64,000 nt of DNA from contig NZ_CP033877.1 in assembly GCF_006970445.1 (NCBI RefSeq), positions 3,294,750 through 3,358,749 on the forward strand, given 5' to 3'. The notes beneath the pieces were generated by a model. It was not told the DNA's origin. It searched no databases and worked only from the letters and a program-made list of their open reading frames with translations. Made by a program: the position numbers and the translations under genes. How positions within the stretch are numbered: the first letter of the stretch is position 1; the number at the start of each line of letters is the position of its first letter. The stretch comes from Stenotrophomonas maltophilia (GTDB taxonomy: Bacteria; Pseudomonadota; Gammaproteobacteria; Xanthomonadales; Xanthomonadaceae). This document shows, piece after piece, positions 37,184 through 47,502 of this stretch.

Positions 37184-37399
37184 TCAGGGCAGGCTACGCA
37201 GATACTTGATGACCTGAACCAGGCGGCCGATACCCCACACAAGTGCGCCACAGAAGGACAGTGCGAAGCCGACTGAAAGCAGCCAGCGGCGCCCATCATC
37301 GAGGCCGAAAATGCTGGCGAGGAGCAACGGAAATCCGATGCCCATGAGCACCAGCCCAGCCTTTAGATACGCGTTGACGAACCCGAAGTTCCTTCGCAC
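37184..37399 (-). CDS. Small two-helix membrane protein
   Basis: A 71-residue protein with two hydrophobic helices (about 11-32 and 39-61) separated by GLDDGRRW, and a basic N-terminus. GTG 37399 is preceded by AGGAG at seven bases, a convincing start. No family recognised. It lies downstream of the chemoreceptor gene on the opposite side of that gene's 3' end and shares its strand. Confidence 0.75.
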   Translation of the reverse strand: MRRNFGFVNAYLKAGLVLMGIGFPLLLASIFGLDDGRRWLLSVGFALSFCGALVWGIGRLVQVIKYLRSLP

Positions 37400-37483
37400 G
37401 TCCGTTCTCCTTGTGGATCGCTTGCTGTTCCGACGCGGCCGCGCAGGCGGCCGCGTTGATCAGAACACAGCACGTCGCTCGGC

Positions 37484-39607
37484 TCAAGCGACGCGACGCG
37501 CCTCGGGGACACCGCTACTGCCTTCCACCTTGAACACCGACACCGACGTGGTGAGTGCATGCGCCTGTTCTTCCAGCGCGCGACTGGCCGCGGTGGCTTC
37601 TTCCACCAGCGCGGCGTTCTGCTGGGTCACCTGGTCCATCTGCACCACCACCTGGTTGACCTGCTCGATGCCGGCGGCCTGTTCCTTGCTGGCCGCTGCG
37701 ATGTCGCTCATCAGCTGGGTGGTGCGCGAGCTGGCCTGGGCCACGCGCGCGATCGCAGCTTCGGATTCAACGGTCACTGCCAGGCCACTCTTCACCTTGG
37801 CAGCGGCGTCTTCGATCAGCTCCTTGATCTCCTTGGCGGCGACGCCGGCGCGCTGCGCGAGCGTGCGCACTTCGCTGGCGACCACGGCAAAACCGCGGCC
37901 CTGCTCGCCTGCGCGTGCGGCTTCCACCGCCGCGTTCAGCGCCAGGATGTTGGTCTGGAACGCGATGCCGTCGATCACCGTGGAGATCTCCGAGATGCGT
38001 GCCGACGACTGATCGATCTCACCCATGACCGACGCCATCTGTGCCATCGCCTGCTCGGTCTCGCGCACCGCAGCGCCAGCCGCATGCGCTTCGCTGTCGG
38101 CCTGACGCGCCAGCTCGGCGTTCTGGCGCACGGTGGAGGTCAGTTCCTCCATCGATGCGGCGGCTTCTTCCAGGTTGGCCGCCTGCTGCTCGGTGCGGCG
38201 CGACAGGTCGTTGTTACCGGCCGCCAGTTCCTGCGCCGCGTTGTTGATGCTGTCGGCAGCCACCTGGATGCCCTGCACGATGCCGGTCAGCTGCGCGGTG
38301 GTGGTGTTCGCGTCGTCGCGCATACGGGCGAACACGCCGTCGTACTCGCCGTCCATACGTGCAGTCAGATCACCGTGCGAGATCGCGCGCAGCACGTCGG
38401 AAACATCGGCGATGCTGGCCTGCGAACTGGCCATCATGCCGTTGAGGTGCTCGACCATCGCCTTGAACTGGTACTGGAACGCTGCGGCATCGCCACGCAT
38501 GCTGAAATCACCGGCGCGCGCGGCACGGGCCAGTTCATCGATCTGCGCGTTGATCGCCATCAGGCTCTGCTTCACCGCGGCCAGGGTACGGGTCAGCGTG
38601 CCCTTCTCGCCCGGGTAGTCCGGCAGGTCGCGGCTGAGGTCACCGATGGCGTAGCGCTGCATCACCTCGGCCATCAGCAGTTCCACTTCCACGTGCGATT
38701 CGACCAGGCTGTTGGTCGCCTGCACCATGCGGCCGAAATCACCGGGGAAGGCACTGGCGTCCATGCGATAGCGGATTGCGCCGGCCTCATGCTGCTCGGC
38801 CATCTGCAGCTGTGCGCCGATCGCCGCCTGCACGCTCTGCCGGACGCTGGCCATCGCCTCGCCCAGCTGGGTCAGTTCGTCACGGCCGCCAAGGCGGAAC
38901 TCCTGGTCCAGCTGGCCCTTGGACAGGCGTTCGGCCAGGTTCACCGCGCGGGCCAGCGGACCGGTCAGGCTGCGGCCGATCATCACCGAGGCACCGATGC
39001 CCACCAGCAGCGCGACGCCGCCCAGCACCAGCAACTGCAGCAGGCTGCGCTCACCCAGGCGGATCGCCTCGGCGGCCGCGTCGCGGCTTTCCTTCTCTTC
39101 GAAGTCCACGCCATCGGACAGCGCCTTGTTCCAGCCATTGGCCGCTTCCTGCACCGGGCCCAGGGTCAGCGCCACGGCGCCCGGGTAGTCGCCCTGCTCC
39201 ATCAGTTCGCTGGTCTGCTTGTTGAGCGGGCGCGCGATGGCACGCTTGGCTGCGATGGTTTCCGCAATGGCCTTGCCCTCGGCGTCGCTGGGCAGCGCCT
39301 GGTAGGCGGTCCAACTGGCCTCATAGCGCTTGACCAGATCGGCGATGCGCTTCTCGTCGCTGCCGCGGTCTTCGCCCTGGCGGATCAGCATCTCGCGCCG
39401 CACCACCATCATCTGGTTGTTGGCATCGAGCATCTGCGACAGCAGGCGCACCTTGGCCACGCTGACGTCGACCACCTGCTGCATCGCGCGCTTCTGCACG
39501 ACACTGGCGGTGGCGCCGGTGGCCACTACGGCGGCGACCAGCAGCAGCAACAGGCCAAAGCCCAGCCCAAGACGCCAGGCAACCCTGACGTTCCTCAAGT
39601 AGTTCAT
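37484..39607 (-). CDS. Methyl-accepting chemotaxis protein
   Basis: A 707-residue chemoreceptor. A first helix (about 13-33) and a second (about 190-210) flank a four-helix-bundle periplasmic domain of the MCP type. HAMP follows, a PAS-like or HAMP-repeat segment lies in the middle, then the cytoplasmic signalling hairpin with tip [20 protein letters not shown]. Two glutamine/glutamate-rich methylation regions flank the tip. ATG 39607 (MNYLRNVRV) is preferred over TTG 39619. No che genes are adjacent, and the ligand is unknown. Confidence 0.92.
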   Translation of the reverse strand: MNYLRNVRVAWRLGLGFGLLLLLVAAVVATGATASVVQKRAMQQVVDVSVAKVRLLSQMLDANNQMMVVRREMLIRQGEDRGSDEKRIADLVKRYEASWTAYQALPSDAEGKAIAETIAAKRAIARPLNKQTSELMEQGDYPGAVALTLGPVQEAANGWNKALSDGVDFEEKESRDAAAEAIRLGERSLLQLLVLGGVALLVGIGASVMIGRSLTGPLARAVNLAERLSKGQLDQEFRLGGRDELTQLGEAMASVRQSVQAAIGAQLQMAEQHEAGAIRYRMDASAFPGDFGRMVQATNSLVESHVEVELLMAEVMQRYAIGDLSRDLPDYPGEKGTLTRTLAAVKQSLMAINAQIDELARAARAGDFSMRGDAAAFQYQFKAMVEHLNGMMASSQASIADVSDVLRAISHGDLTARMDGEYDGVFARMRDDANTTTAQLTGIVQGIQVAADSINNAAQELAAGNNDLSRRTEQQAANLEEAAASMEELTSTVRQNAELARQADSEAHAAGAAVRETEQAMAQMASVMGEIDQSSARISEISTVIDGIAFQTNILALNAAVEAARAGEQGRGFAVVASEVRTLAQRAGVAAKEIKELIEDAAAKVKSGLAVTVESEAAIARVAQASSRTTQLMSDIAAASKEQAAGIEQVNQVVVQMDQVTQQNAALVEEATAASRALEEQAHALTTSVSVFKVEGSSGVPEARRVA

Positions 39608-39727
39608 GGGGGTATCCAAAACGGGGGGATGTGGCCTTATCGGCCGCGAGACCCAGCATCTTGATAGCGAATGGCGATGCGGGCTGGGGTGGGTTCAGAC
39701 AGGTGACGAATTTCGCCAGGGAGTGCA

Positions 39728-40327
39728 GTGGCATTCAGCTTTATCTGCGTCTGTCTCTCAGGCATGCTTCCCAACTTCCTGAATATGGATGTTTCCATGA
39801 ACTTCATGCCTCTTGCACCGTGGCCACTGACCAAGCAGACCAATGGCTTGATTGCCACCGACAAGGCCTCCCTTGCCAAGCTTTGGAATGACATCGATGA
39901 GGCAACGGAACCGGGGCTTTCCGGCTCCATCGGCTGCTACATTTTTTCGATCCGCGCCGGCAAGGGTTCCCTGCCATGGTATGTGGGAATGGCAGAGAAG
40001 CAGTCGTTTCGAAAGGAGTGCTTCACTCCGCACAAAATAAATCACTACAACAATGCGATCGCGAGCCGGCGGGGAACACCTGAAATCACGTTGATTCCCA
40101 AGTACACCAAAGGTGAAAAGCTGGTCAATCCGACCGGGAACACGCACCGTGATATCCAACAGCTGGAGGCGATGCTCATTGGCAACTGCCTTACCCGAAA
40201 TCGCGGCCTTCTCAATCTTCGCGACACCAAGCTTCTGAGGGAAATGATCGTCCCTGGGCTTCTCAACTCGCCTTCCGGAAATCCCGGTAGCAGTGTCAGA
40301 TCATTCAAAAGATTGATTGGCGTCTGA
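39728..40327 (+). CDS. GIY-YIG-like orphan protein
   Basis: A 199-residue protein, less GC-rich than its neighbours. The segment GCYIFSIR...PWYVG (near residues 69-87) resembles the two GIY-YIG nuclease sequence blocks. SFRKECF places an Arg where the family has its catalytic Arg, and QLEAMLIGNCLTRNRGLLN matches the LExxLI...LN region holding the catalytic Glu. A nuclease role is therefore possible, but the GIY is GCY and activity is unproven. GTG 39728 has GGGAG just upstream; ATG 39797 is an alternative. Confidence 0.65.
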   Translation: MAFSFICVCLSGMLPNFLNMDVSMNFMPLAPWPLTKQTNGLIATDKASLAKLWNDIDEATEPGLSGSIGCYIFSIRAGKGSLPWYVGMAEKQSFRKECFTPHKINHYNNAIASRRGTPEITLIPKYTKGEKLVNPTGNTHRDIQQLEAMLIGNCLTRNRGLLNLRDTKLLREMIVPGLLNSPSGNPGSSVRSFKRLIGV

Positions 40328-40440
40328 CCACAGCGTTACAGCCTGTGCATGAGCGATGTTCATCACGCCATCAACCTGCTTTCACGGACCGGCGGCGAGG
40401 ACATCAGGCAAGGTGAGGGCGCTAGCCACTGGAGCCATGT

Positions 40441-41397
40441 ATGCCGGCATTCCGCCCTTCCTTGCTTGTGCTGTTGCTGTTTGCATCCCCCGCGTTCGCC
40501 CAGGCTACACCGTCCGACCTACCCGCACCGATCGCTGAGAAAGCCGGGCCGGATGTGGCCCCGCGCTCCGCCCTGCACGCCCAGGTGCTGCTGGATCGCG
40601 CGAATTTCTCCCCTGGCCAGATCGATGGCGAGGTGGGCAGCAACCAGCGACGCGCGGTGTCGGGTTTTCAGGCGGTGCAAGGGCTGACCGTGACCGGCGA
40701 ACTGGATGACGCTACCTGGAAGGCTCTGCAGGCCGATACGATCGCGCCGCTGGCCAGCTATACCCTGACTGCTGAGGATGTTGCCGGTCCGTTCCAGGCC
40801 ACACCGAAAGGGCCCGCCGCCCAGGCCAAGCTGAAATCGCTGGGCTACGGAAGTGTGGAGGAAGCCCTGGGCGAGCGCTTCCATGCCTCGCCAGAGTTGC
40901 TGAAGGTACTCAATCCGGGCGTAGATCTGAGCAAGGCAGGCGGCCGCATCCAGGTACCCAACATCGCACCGGCCGCATTGCCGAAGGCGGCGAAGATCGT
41001 GGTCGACAAATCCGACTCCACCCTGCAGTTGCTGGATGCGCAGGGCAAGGTGATCGCACAGGTGCCGGTCTCGTCCGGCAGCCAGCACGATCCGCTGCCG
41101 ATCGGCGAATGGAAGATTCTGGGCGTGTACCGCGACCCGCCGTTCCACTACAACCCGAAGCTGTTCTGGGATGCCCGCAAGGGCGAAAAGAAGGCCACCC
41201 TGCCACCGGGCCCGAACAATCCGGTCGGGCGGGTCTGGATCGACCTGTCCAAGCCGCATTACGGCCTGCATGGCACGCCTGAACCCGGCCACGTGGGCAA
41301 GACCGAATCGCATGGCTGCGTGCGCATGACCAACTGGGACGCGCTGCGCGTGGCCGATGCCGTGGATACCTCCGTCCCCGTGGTGATGCAGGAGTGA
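40441..41397 (+). CDS. L,D-transpeptidase (YkuD) with peptidoglycan-binding domain
   Basis: Periplasmic enzyme that forms 3-3 cross-links or attaches proteins to peptidoglycan. The 318 residues have a signal peptide (LLVLLLFASPAFA), a peptidoglycan-binding domain 1 around residues 42-100 (LLDRANFSPGQIDGEVGSNQ), and a YkuD domain from about 190. The catalytic signature is HGTPEPGHVGKTESHGCVRM with Cys293. The ATG lies 4 bp before the next gene's start region's partner: its stop is 4 bases from the M23 gene, so the two form an operon for cell-wall remodelling. Confidence 0.94.
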   Translation: MPAFRPSLLVLLLFASPAFAQATPSDLPAPIAEKAGPDVAPRSALHAQVLLDRANFSPGQIDGEVGSNQRRAVSGFQAVQGLTVTGELDDATWKALQADTIAPLASYTLTAEDVAGPFQATPKGPAAQAKLKSLGYGSVEEALGERFHASPELLKVLNPGVDLSKAGGRIQVPNIAPAALPKAAKIVVDKSDSTLQLLDAQGKVIAQVPVSSGSQHDPLPIGEWKILGVYRDPPFHYNPKLFWDARKGEKKATLPPGPNNPVGRVWIDLSKPHYGLHGTPEPGHVGKTESHGCVRMTNWDALRVADAVDTSVPVVMQE

Positions 41398-41401
41398 GCC
41401 G

Positions 41402-42055
41402 ATGCGTCTTTCGCAACTGATCGTGCTGGGTGTTCTGCTGGGGCTGGGTGCAGGTTGGTGGCTGCACCGCGGTGTGGGTGAGCCGGTGGCCGCCTCGCTG
41501 CCGGCAGCGCCATCGACGGTAGCCACTGCGCCGGCGAAGGAATCTGTAGCACCACCCGCAACCGCGCCTCCCGTCATCGCCGCGCCGTCAGCCTCGCAGG
41601 CTGCGGCTGCACCGCCCGGCCTGCTGCTGCCGGTGCAGGGCATCCAGGCCTCTCAGCTGCGCGATACCTTCACCGATGCACGCAGCCAGGGCCGCGTGCA
41701 CGATGCCATCGACATCATGGCCGATGCAGGTACGCCGGTACTCGCAGTGGCTGATGGCACGGTGGAGAAGCTGTTCGACAGCGAGCGCGGTGGCCTGACG
41801 ATCTACCAGTTCGAGCCCAGTGGACGCTGGTGCTACTACTACGCGCATCTGCAGCGCTATGCCGATGGCCTGGCCGAGAAGCAGGTCATCAAGCGCGGGG
41901 AGGTGATCGGTTACGTGGGCAGCACCGGCAACGCCAGTGCCGACGCGCCGCATCTGCATTTCGAGGTGCATGTGCTGGGGCCGGAAAAACAGTGGTGGAA
42001 GGGAGAGTCGATCAATCCCTATCCCTTGCTGCATCCACGGTACGCGGGAGACTAG
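41402..42055 (+). CDS. M23 family (LytM-like) peptidase
   Basis: A 217-residue envelope protein with one N-terminal hydrophobic anchor, an Ala/Pro-rich linker and a C-terminal LytM domain. Zinc ligands are seen in RVHDAIDI (His and Asp, near residue 100) and PHLHFEVH (near residue 183). Such enzymes cut peptidoglycan cross-bridges or act as inactive regulators of amidases; the metal site here looks intact. It follows the L,D-transpeptidase gene by 4 bases. Confidence 0.92.
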   Translation: MRLSQLIVLGVLLGLGAGWWLHRGVGEPVAASLPAAPSTVATAPAKESVAPPATAPPVIAAPSASQAAAAPPGLLLPVQGIQASQLRDTFTDARSQGRVHDAIDIMADAGTPVLAVADGTVEKLFDSERGGLTIYQFEPSGRWCYYYAHLQRYADGLAEKQVIKRGEVIGYVGSTGNASADAPHLHFEVHVLGPEKQWWKGESINPYPLLHPRYAGD

Positions 42056-42211
42056 CTGCGACGTTGCCTCATGCCTGGACGCCCTGTTTCCCGCTGGAAT
42101 CGGGTTCAGCATTCACCAGCCCTACGTGGCCTGGACAGCCCAGAATGCAGCAAAGAGAAGATTCTGGCATGTTTGCACGGCTGGATAACCAGCAATATGG
42201 AGATGGAAATC

Positions 42212-43825
42212 ATGGACTCGCATGCCTGCCAACAAGGGCCAAAACGCCTCTCGAACTTCTGGCTTGCTCTTACCCTATTGATAGCTCCGCTCGGTGCCCA
42301 GGCGCAGATCCAGACGAACGCCAAATCTTCTTCCCCAATCATCGTTGCAGACTTTTCCAGCATGACCAATGGGCCACTGGCGGGAACCCAGATGGATGCC
42401 CCAATGTCCACGTTTACCGTCAATGGTCAACGGCTATGGATAAAGTCCGAGTGGAACTACCAAGCCGGAGGAATCAAGCATTCACTTCATCAAGGTTCGC
42501 TGGATGCGCCCTATGCTTCACTGAAATGGTCGAAGAACAGCTGTAACAGGGGAACAAACAACTTCTGCGTCAATGGCCCTGGCACTGCATTCACTGCATT
42601 CAACACCAGCGACACCATCGATGTGTGGTTTGTGAACGCCTATCAAGCAAATGAACAGGGAGAAATCCTTGCGTTCGTACATGAGGAGCGCGTAGGCGGA
42701 TCCGGCGGTGTGGCAGGAAACCAAGAGGGGAAGACCAGAATAGGACTCGCATGGTCGAGTAATGGCGGAGAAAGCTGGACCTATCTGGGGCGAATACTCA
42801 GCGCTCATGGCGAGCCGCAACCGCACAACATACAGGGTCTTCCATACGTCACACGCGATGGTTACATCTACGTCTACTTCACCGACACGTCAGGCATAGC
42901 CATCGCACGCGCGCCAATCGCCGACGTCATTGCCGAGGCACGACAGGGCAACGCAGGTGCACAGTTGTGGAAGAAGTACTATGCAGGTGCATTCACTGAA
43001 CCTGGACTGGGTGGAAATTCGAGCAGGATTGCTCCGTGGGGCATCACGCATTCGCAAGCAACCTACAGCACCCACACCGGGAAGTACTACATGGCGTTGA
43101 CGTTCATGACCTGGGGCGGCCGAAACACCAACGTTGATCTCTACGAATCGCATGATGCAATCAACTGGAGCCCCTCACTCAGCATTGCCGACGAAACCGC
43201 ATCCAATTCTCACCCGGTCAGCGGCTACCAATACTGCTCGATTGCGGACGCGGCAGGGCGCACCAACGCCATCTCCGGCCAGCACATATACATCTACTGC
43301 CTAAAGGACCCGGGCGTTGTGCCTCGGAACTTCGCTATCTACCGCTGGAAAGTCAATCTGGGCGTGTCCAAGGATACGTTTCGGCAATCGACCGATTTCT
43401 CATCATCGCAGGGGCCGTACTGGTGGTACCAGAAGGGAAGCGATGCAGGCATATTCGATCTGAACTGGATTAGTTCGTATTGGGGAAGCAGCACGGACTG
43501 GCCGCGTATCTGGCGGGATAGCATGCACCCGGCTCCGGTGGAGATTCCCGTATTGAAATGGGTCGCGCCCAAGGCGGGGACCGTGAGAATCGAAGGCACA
43601 TTGCGCGACGCGGACATCACCTGCGGGGATGGGGTCAACGCATCGGTCGTACACAATGGCGAGCAGATCTATTCAACGGCCATCGACAACGGAGACACCG
43701 TCGGCAAGTCATTGAACATCGTTCGGCATGTCATTCCCGGCGACGGTATATTCTTCATGGTGGGAGCCAGAGCGAATCACTTCTGCGACAGCAGCCGTTG
43801 GGATCCATCTATTACTTACGAATAG
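42212..43825 (+). CDS. Secreted sialidase-fold-like protein with C-terminal carbohydrate-binding-type module
   Basis: A 537-residue exported protein with a Sec signal (WLALTLLIAPLGAQA). The central part is rich in beta strands and contains one clear Asp-box (SSNGGESWTYLG, near residue 182), typical of sialidase-type propellers. The last about 90 residues (AGTVRIEGTLRDADITCGDGV...SRWDPSITY) look like a jelly-roll carbohydrate-binding module. Base composition is visibly lower in GC than its neighbours, suggesting acquisition. Start: ATG 42212 has GGAG nine bases upstream; 42197 and 42203 are in-frame alternatives. No enzyme activity can be assigned. Confidence 0.7.
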   Translation: MDSHACQQGPKRLSNFWLALTLLIAPLGAQAQIQTNAKSSSPIIVADFSSMTNGPLAGTQMDAPMSTFTVNGQRLWIKSEWNYQAGGIKHSLHQGSLDAPYASLKWSKNSCNRGTNNFCVNGPGTAFTAFNTSDTIDVWFVNAYQANEQGEILAFVHEERVGGSGGVAGNQEGKTRIGLAWSSNGGESWTYLGRILSAHGEPQPHNIQGLPYVTRDGYIYVYFTDTSGIAIARAPIADVIAEARQGNAGAQLWKKYYAGAFTEPGLGGNSSRIAPWGITHSQATYSTHTGKYYMALTFMTWGGRNTNVDLYESHDAINWSPSLSIADETASNSHPVSGYQYCSIADAAGRTNAISGQHIYIYCLKDPGVVPRNFAIYRWKVNLGVSKDTFRQSTDFSSSQGPYWWYQKGSDAGIFDLNWISSYWGSSTDWPRIWRDSMHPAPVEIPVLKWVAPKAGTVRIEGTLRDADITCGDGVNASVVHNGEQIYSTAIDNGDTVGKSLNIVRHVIPGDGIFFMVGARANHFCDSSRWDPSITYE

Positions 43826-43936
43826 AGTTGAGACAGGTCTTCGAGTCAATTTTCGACTCTACATAGGACTCTACTTAGGCAGATGAATTCGGCCGACCAG
43901 CTCCACTTGCTCGGTGAGTCTCCAATCTTGACATTG

Positions 43937-44581
43937 TCACGATTGAACACAGGTGTTGCGGCGCTGCCAGCGCCGCAACGCCAGAGTGAAGACAGCCAGC
44001 GCGGCCCCTGGAATCAGCAGGAACAGTGCCGCCATCTTCCAGAAGAAGAACGGCCACAGCCAGATGTAATCCAGGTCGGTCAGCTTCAGCAGGTCCAGCG
44101 GTGGCTGCAGCTCGATGTCTGCCGCGTGCCCGGCCAGGGCCGGGTCCACCTCCAGCACGGTTACCCGTAGCCATGAGCGGCCGCGTGGCAATGCGTCGCC
44201 GCGGCCGTAGCCAAAGTAGAACGCCGTGAGGCCGCTGGACTCAACCGAAGCCAGCGCGCGATTGATGCCCTCCCCGGCCACTCCCGAACGCTCCCCTGCA
44301 CGGAAGTCTCCCTGATCGGTCGGAGTTTCGATGCGCAGCAGCACCTCGGGGTCAGCCTCCGTACCGTCCGCGGCATAGCGCAGGCGCAACCGCAGTTGGT
44401 CATCGATGAGGCGGTAGACGGTGATCTGGGCGGTTGCGCCAGGACTCAGCACCAGCGGCACCGTCTGCGTGCGCGAAGCCAGGGTATTGGCAGCCGCACC
44501 CAGCACCAGTACCAGGCAGGCGATGCCCCACAGGCTCCACAGCACCCACAGGGTGATCCGCACGACCGTCTCGCCCTTCAC
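43937..44581 (-). CDS. Membrane protein of unknown function (two helices, periplasmic domain)
   Basis: A 214-residue protein with an N-terminal helix (about 8-29), a soluble central domain of about 140 residues, and a C-terminal helix (about 174-204) ending in basic residues. The central domain is beta-rich (LVLSPGATAQITVYRLIDDQ). GTG 44581 is preceded by AGGA at seven bases; a longer in-frame form to 44683 would run through the purA terminator. Family not recognised. The 111 bp to the convergent gene at 43825 hold only a weak GAGTC/GACTC hairpin. Confidence 0.75.
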   Translation of the reverse strand: MKGETVVRITLWVLWSLWGIACLVLVLGAAANTLASRTQTVPLVLSPGATAQITVYRLIDDQLRLRLRYAADGTEADPEVLLRIETPTDQGDFRAGERSGVAGEGINRALASVESSGLTAFYFGYGRGDALPRGRSWLRVTVLEVDPALAGHAADIELQPPLDLLKLTDLDYIWLWPFFFWKMAALFLLIPGAALAVFTLALRRWQRRNTCVQS

Positions 44582-44636
44582 GCTGACATCCTGGTCATCG
44601 CGTCGCTTCCCCGCTGGCCCTGGCGACACAGTAACG

Positions 44637-44663
44637 AAAAAGCCCCGCTTGCGCGGGGCTTTT
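44637..44663 (-). terminator. Terminator of purA
   Basis: Perfect 11-bp stem AAAAGCCCCGC/GCGGGGCTTTT around TTGC, followed on the minus strand by TTCG, 44 bp after the purA stop. Confidence 0.9.
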
Positions 44664-44707
44664 CCTTCAGCAGTACCAGGCATGGCCCAGCGCTACCGGT
44701 CACTCAC

Positions 44708-46207
<1,500 letters not shown>

Positions 46208-46234
46208 TCACCGGCCGGTCAGCCGCCCCGCCCG

Positions 46235-46281
46235 GTCGTGCCGGCCGCTGGCCGGCAATGCCAACCAAGGTTGGCATCTAC
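46235..46281. repeat. Two adjacent GTAG-family palindromes
   Basis: TGCCGGCC/GGCCGGCA with a GTCG head (46235-46257) directly joined to ATGCCAACC-AA-GGTTGGCAT-CTAC (46258-46281, inverted). Confidence 0.78.
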
Positions 46282-46324
46282 CAGAGCCGGGCCACGCATG
46301 TACCGGCCAGTCAGGCGCCTCCCG

Positions 46325-46379
46325 GTAGTGCCGGCCGCTGGCCGGCAATCCCAGCTCGCCGGGCAGCGGCCGGCACTAC
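46325..46379. repeat. SMAG REP pair, facing each other
   Basis: GTAG unit at 46325-46347 and inverted CTAC-ended unit at 46358-46379, 4 bp from the DUF2065 stop. Confidence 0.85.
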
Positions 46380-46383
46380 CCTT

Positions 46384-46569
46384 CTAGTGGCGCACCCACC
46401 ACAGCAGGCTCAGGCCGGCCAGCAGCACCAGTCCGCCGAAGCTGCGCAGGGCTGGGCTGGGCAGGTCCAGCAGGCGTTCGGCCATGCGCTTCCAGGCGAA
46501 CGGCGCGACGAACAGGAACAGGCCTTCCAGCACCGCGACCAGGCAGACGGCGGCGAACAGATCTTTCAT
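46384..46569 (-). CDS. DUF2065 family small membrane protein (YjeT-like)
   Basis: A 61-residue protein with two hydrophobic helices (about 4-21 and 41-58), starting MKDLFAAVCLVAVLEGLFLF and containing the conserved PFAWKRMAERLLDLP. It sits between hflC and purA as in many gammaproteobacteria. Function unknown. Confidence 0.9.
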   Translation of the reverse strand: MKDLFAAVCLVAVLEGLFLFVAPFAWKRMAERLLDLPSPALRSFGGLVLLAGLSLLWWVRH

Positions 46570-46582
46570 GGGGGGGACTCCG

Positions 46583-46620
46583 GAAAAAGCACGGGGCCCG
46601 GCGTCTGGCCGGGCCCCGTG
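46583..46620 (-). terminator. Terminator after hflC
   Basis: Perfect 13-bp stem CACGGGGCCCGGC/GCCGGGCCCCGTG with a 5-base loop, followed on the minus strand by CTTTTTCC. Confidence 0.85.
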
Positions 46621-46638
46621 GGGTAGTGCCCTGCGACC

Positions 46639-47502
46639 TCAGCGGTCGTTCTTCAGGTACTGCAGGAACGGGTCGTTCTTGTCGAGCACGATCACGCCGT
46701 TGCCGTCGGTCATGGAGCCTCGGTAGGCCTCCAGGCTGCGGTAGAACGCATAGAACGACGGGTCGGCAGAGCCGGCCTTGCCGTAGATGCGGGCCGCATC
46801 GGCATCGCCTTCACCGCGCAGGCGCTGTGCATCACGCTCAGCCTCGGCGATCAGCACGGTGCTGTCACGGTCGGCCTGGGCACGGATGGTCAGCGACTGC
46901 TCCTCGCCCTCCGCACGCAGCTTGGCGGCTTCCTGCTTGCGCTGGGCGCGCATGCGCTCGTACACGTCGTTGATCACCTGGCTGTCGGTCGGCAGGTCCA
47001 CCTGCTTGATGCGCAGGTCGATCATCTGCATGCCGAGGCCAGCCACCGCTTCGTTGATCCCCTTCAGCTGCTCGGCGATCAGCTCGCTGCGGTCGCCGGA
47101 GACCAGCTGCTGCAAGGTGCGCGAGTTGATCTGGTTGCGCAGCGAGTCGGTGATGATCGGTGCCAGGCGGGCGTTGGCGATGCGCGGATCGCCGCCGGTG
47201 GCACGGAAGTAGTCACCCACGTTGGAGATGTAGCCGATGGCGAAGAAGTCGACGCTGACGTCTTTCTGCTCGGCGGTGAAGTAGCGCGCCGGCGCGGTGT
47301 CGAGCACCTGGAAGCGGCGGTCGAAGACCTTCACCGTTTCCACCACCGGCACCTTGAAGTGCAGGCCCGGCTTGATGTCCGAACGCACCACCTTGCCCAG
47401 GTTCAGCACCATGGCGGTCTGGTCCTCACGGACCACGTACACCGAGCCGAGCAGGCCCAGTACCACCGCCACGATCACGGCGATCCAGATAGGACTCTTC
47501 AT
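46639..47502 (-). CDS. hflC: Protease modulator HflC
   Basis: SPFH/prohibitin-type membrane protein that assembles with HflK around FtsH and limits its proteolysis of membrane substrates. The 287 residues have an N-terminal anchor (MKSPIWIAVIVAVVLGLLGSVYVV) and an SPFH domain, with the helical stretch MRAQRKQEAAKLRAEGEEQS and a C-terminal DPFLQYLKNDR. The start overlaps the hflK stop by 4 bp (ATGA), behind GAGGAG. Confidence 0.96.
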   Translation of the reverse strand: MKSPIWIAVIVAVVLGLLGSVYVVREDQTAMVLNLGKVVRSDIKPGLHFKVPVVETVKVFDRRFQVLDTAPARYFTAEQKDVSVDFFAIGYISNVGDYFRATGGDPRIANARLAPIITDSLRNQINSRTLQQLVSGDRSELIAEQLKGINEAVAGLGMQMIDLRIKQVDLPTDSQVINDVYERMRAQRKQEAAKLRAEGEEQSLTIRAQADRDSTVLIAEAERDAQRLRGEGDADAARIYGKAGSADPSFYAFYRSLEAYRGSMTDGNGVIVLDKNDPFLQYLKNDR

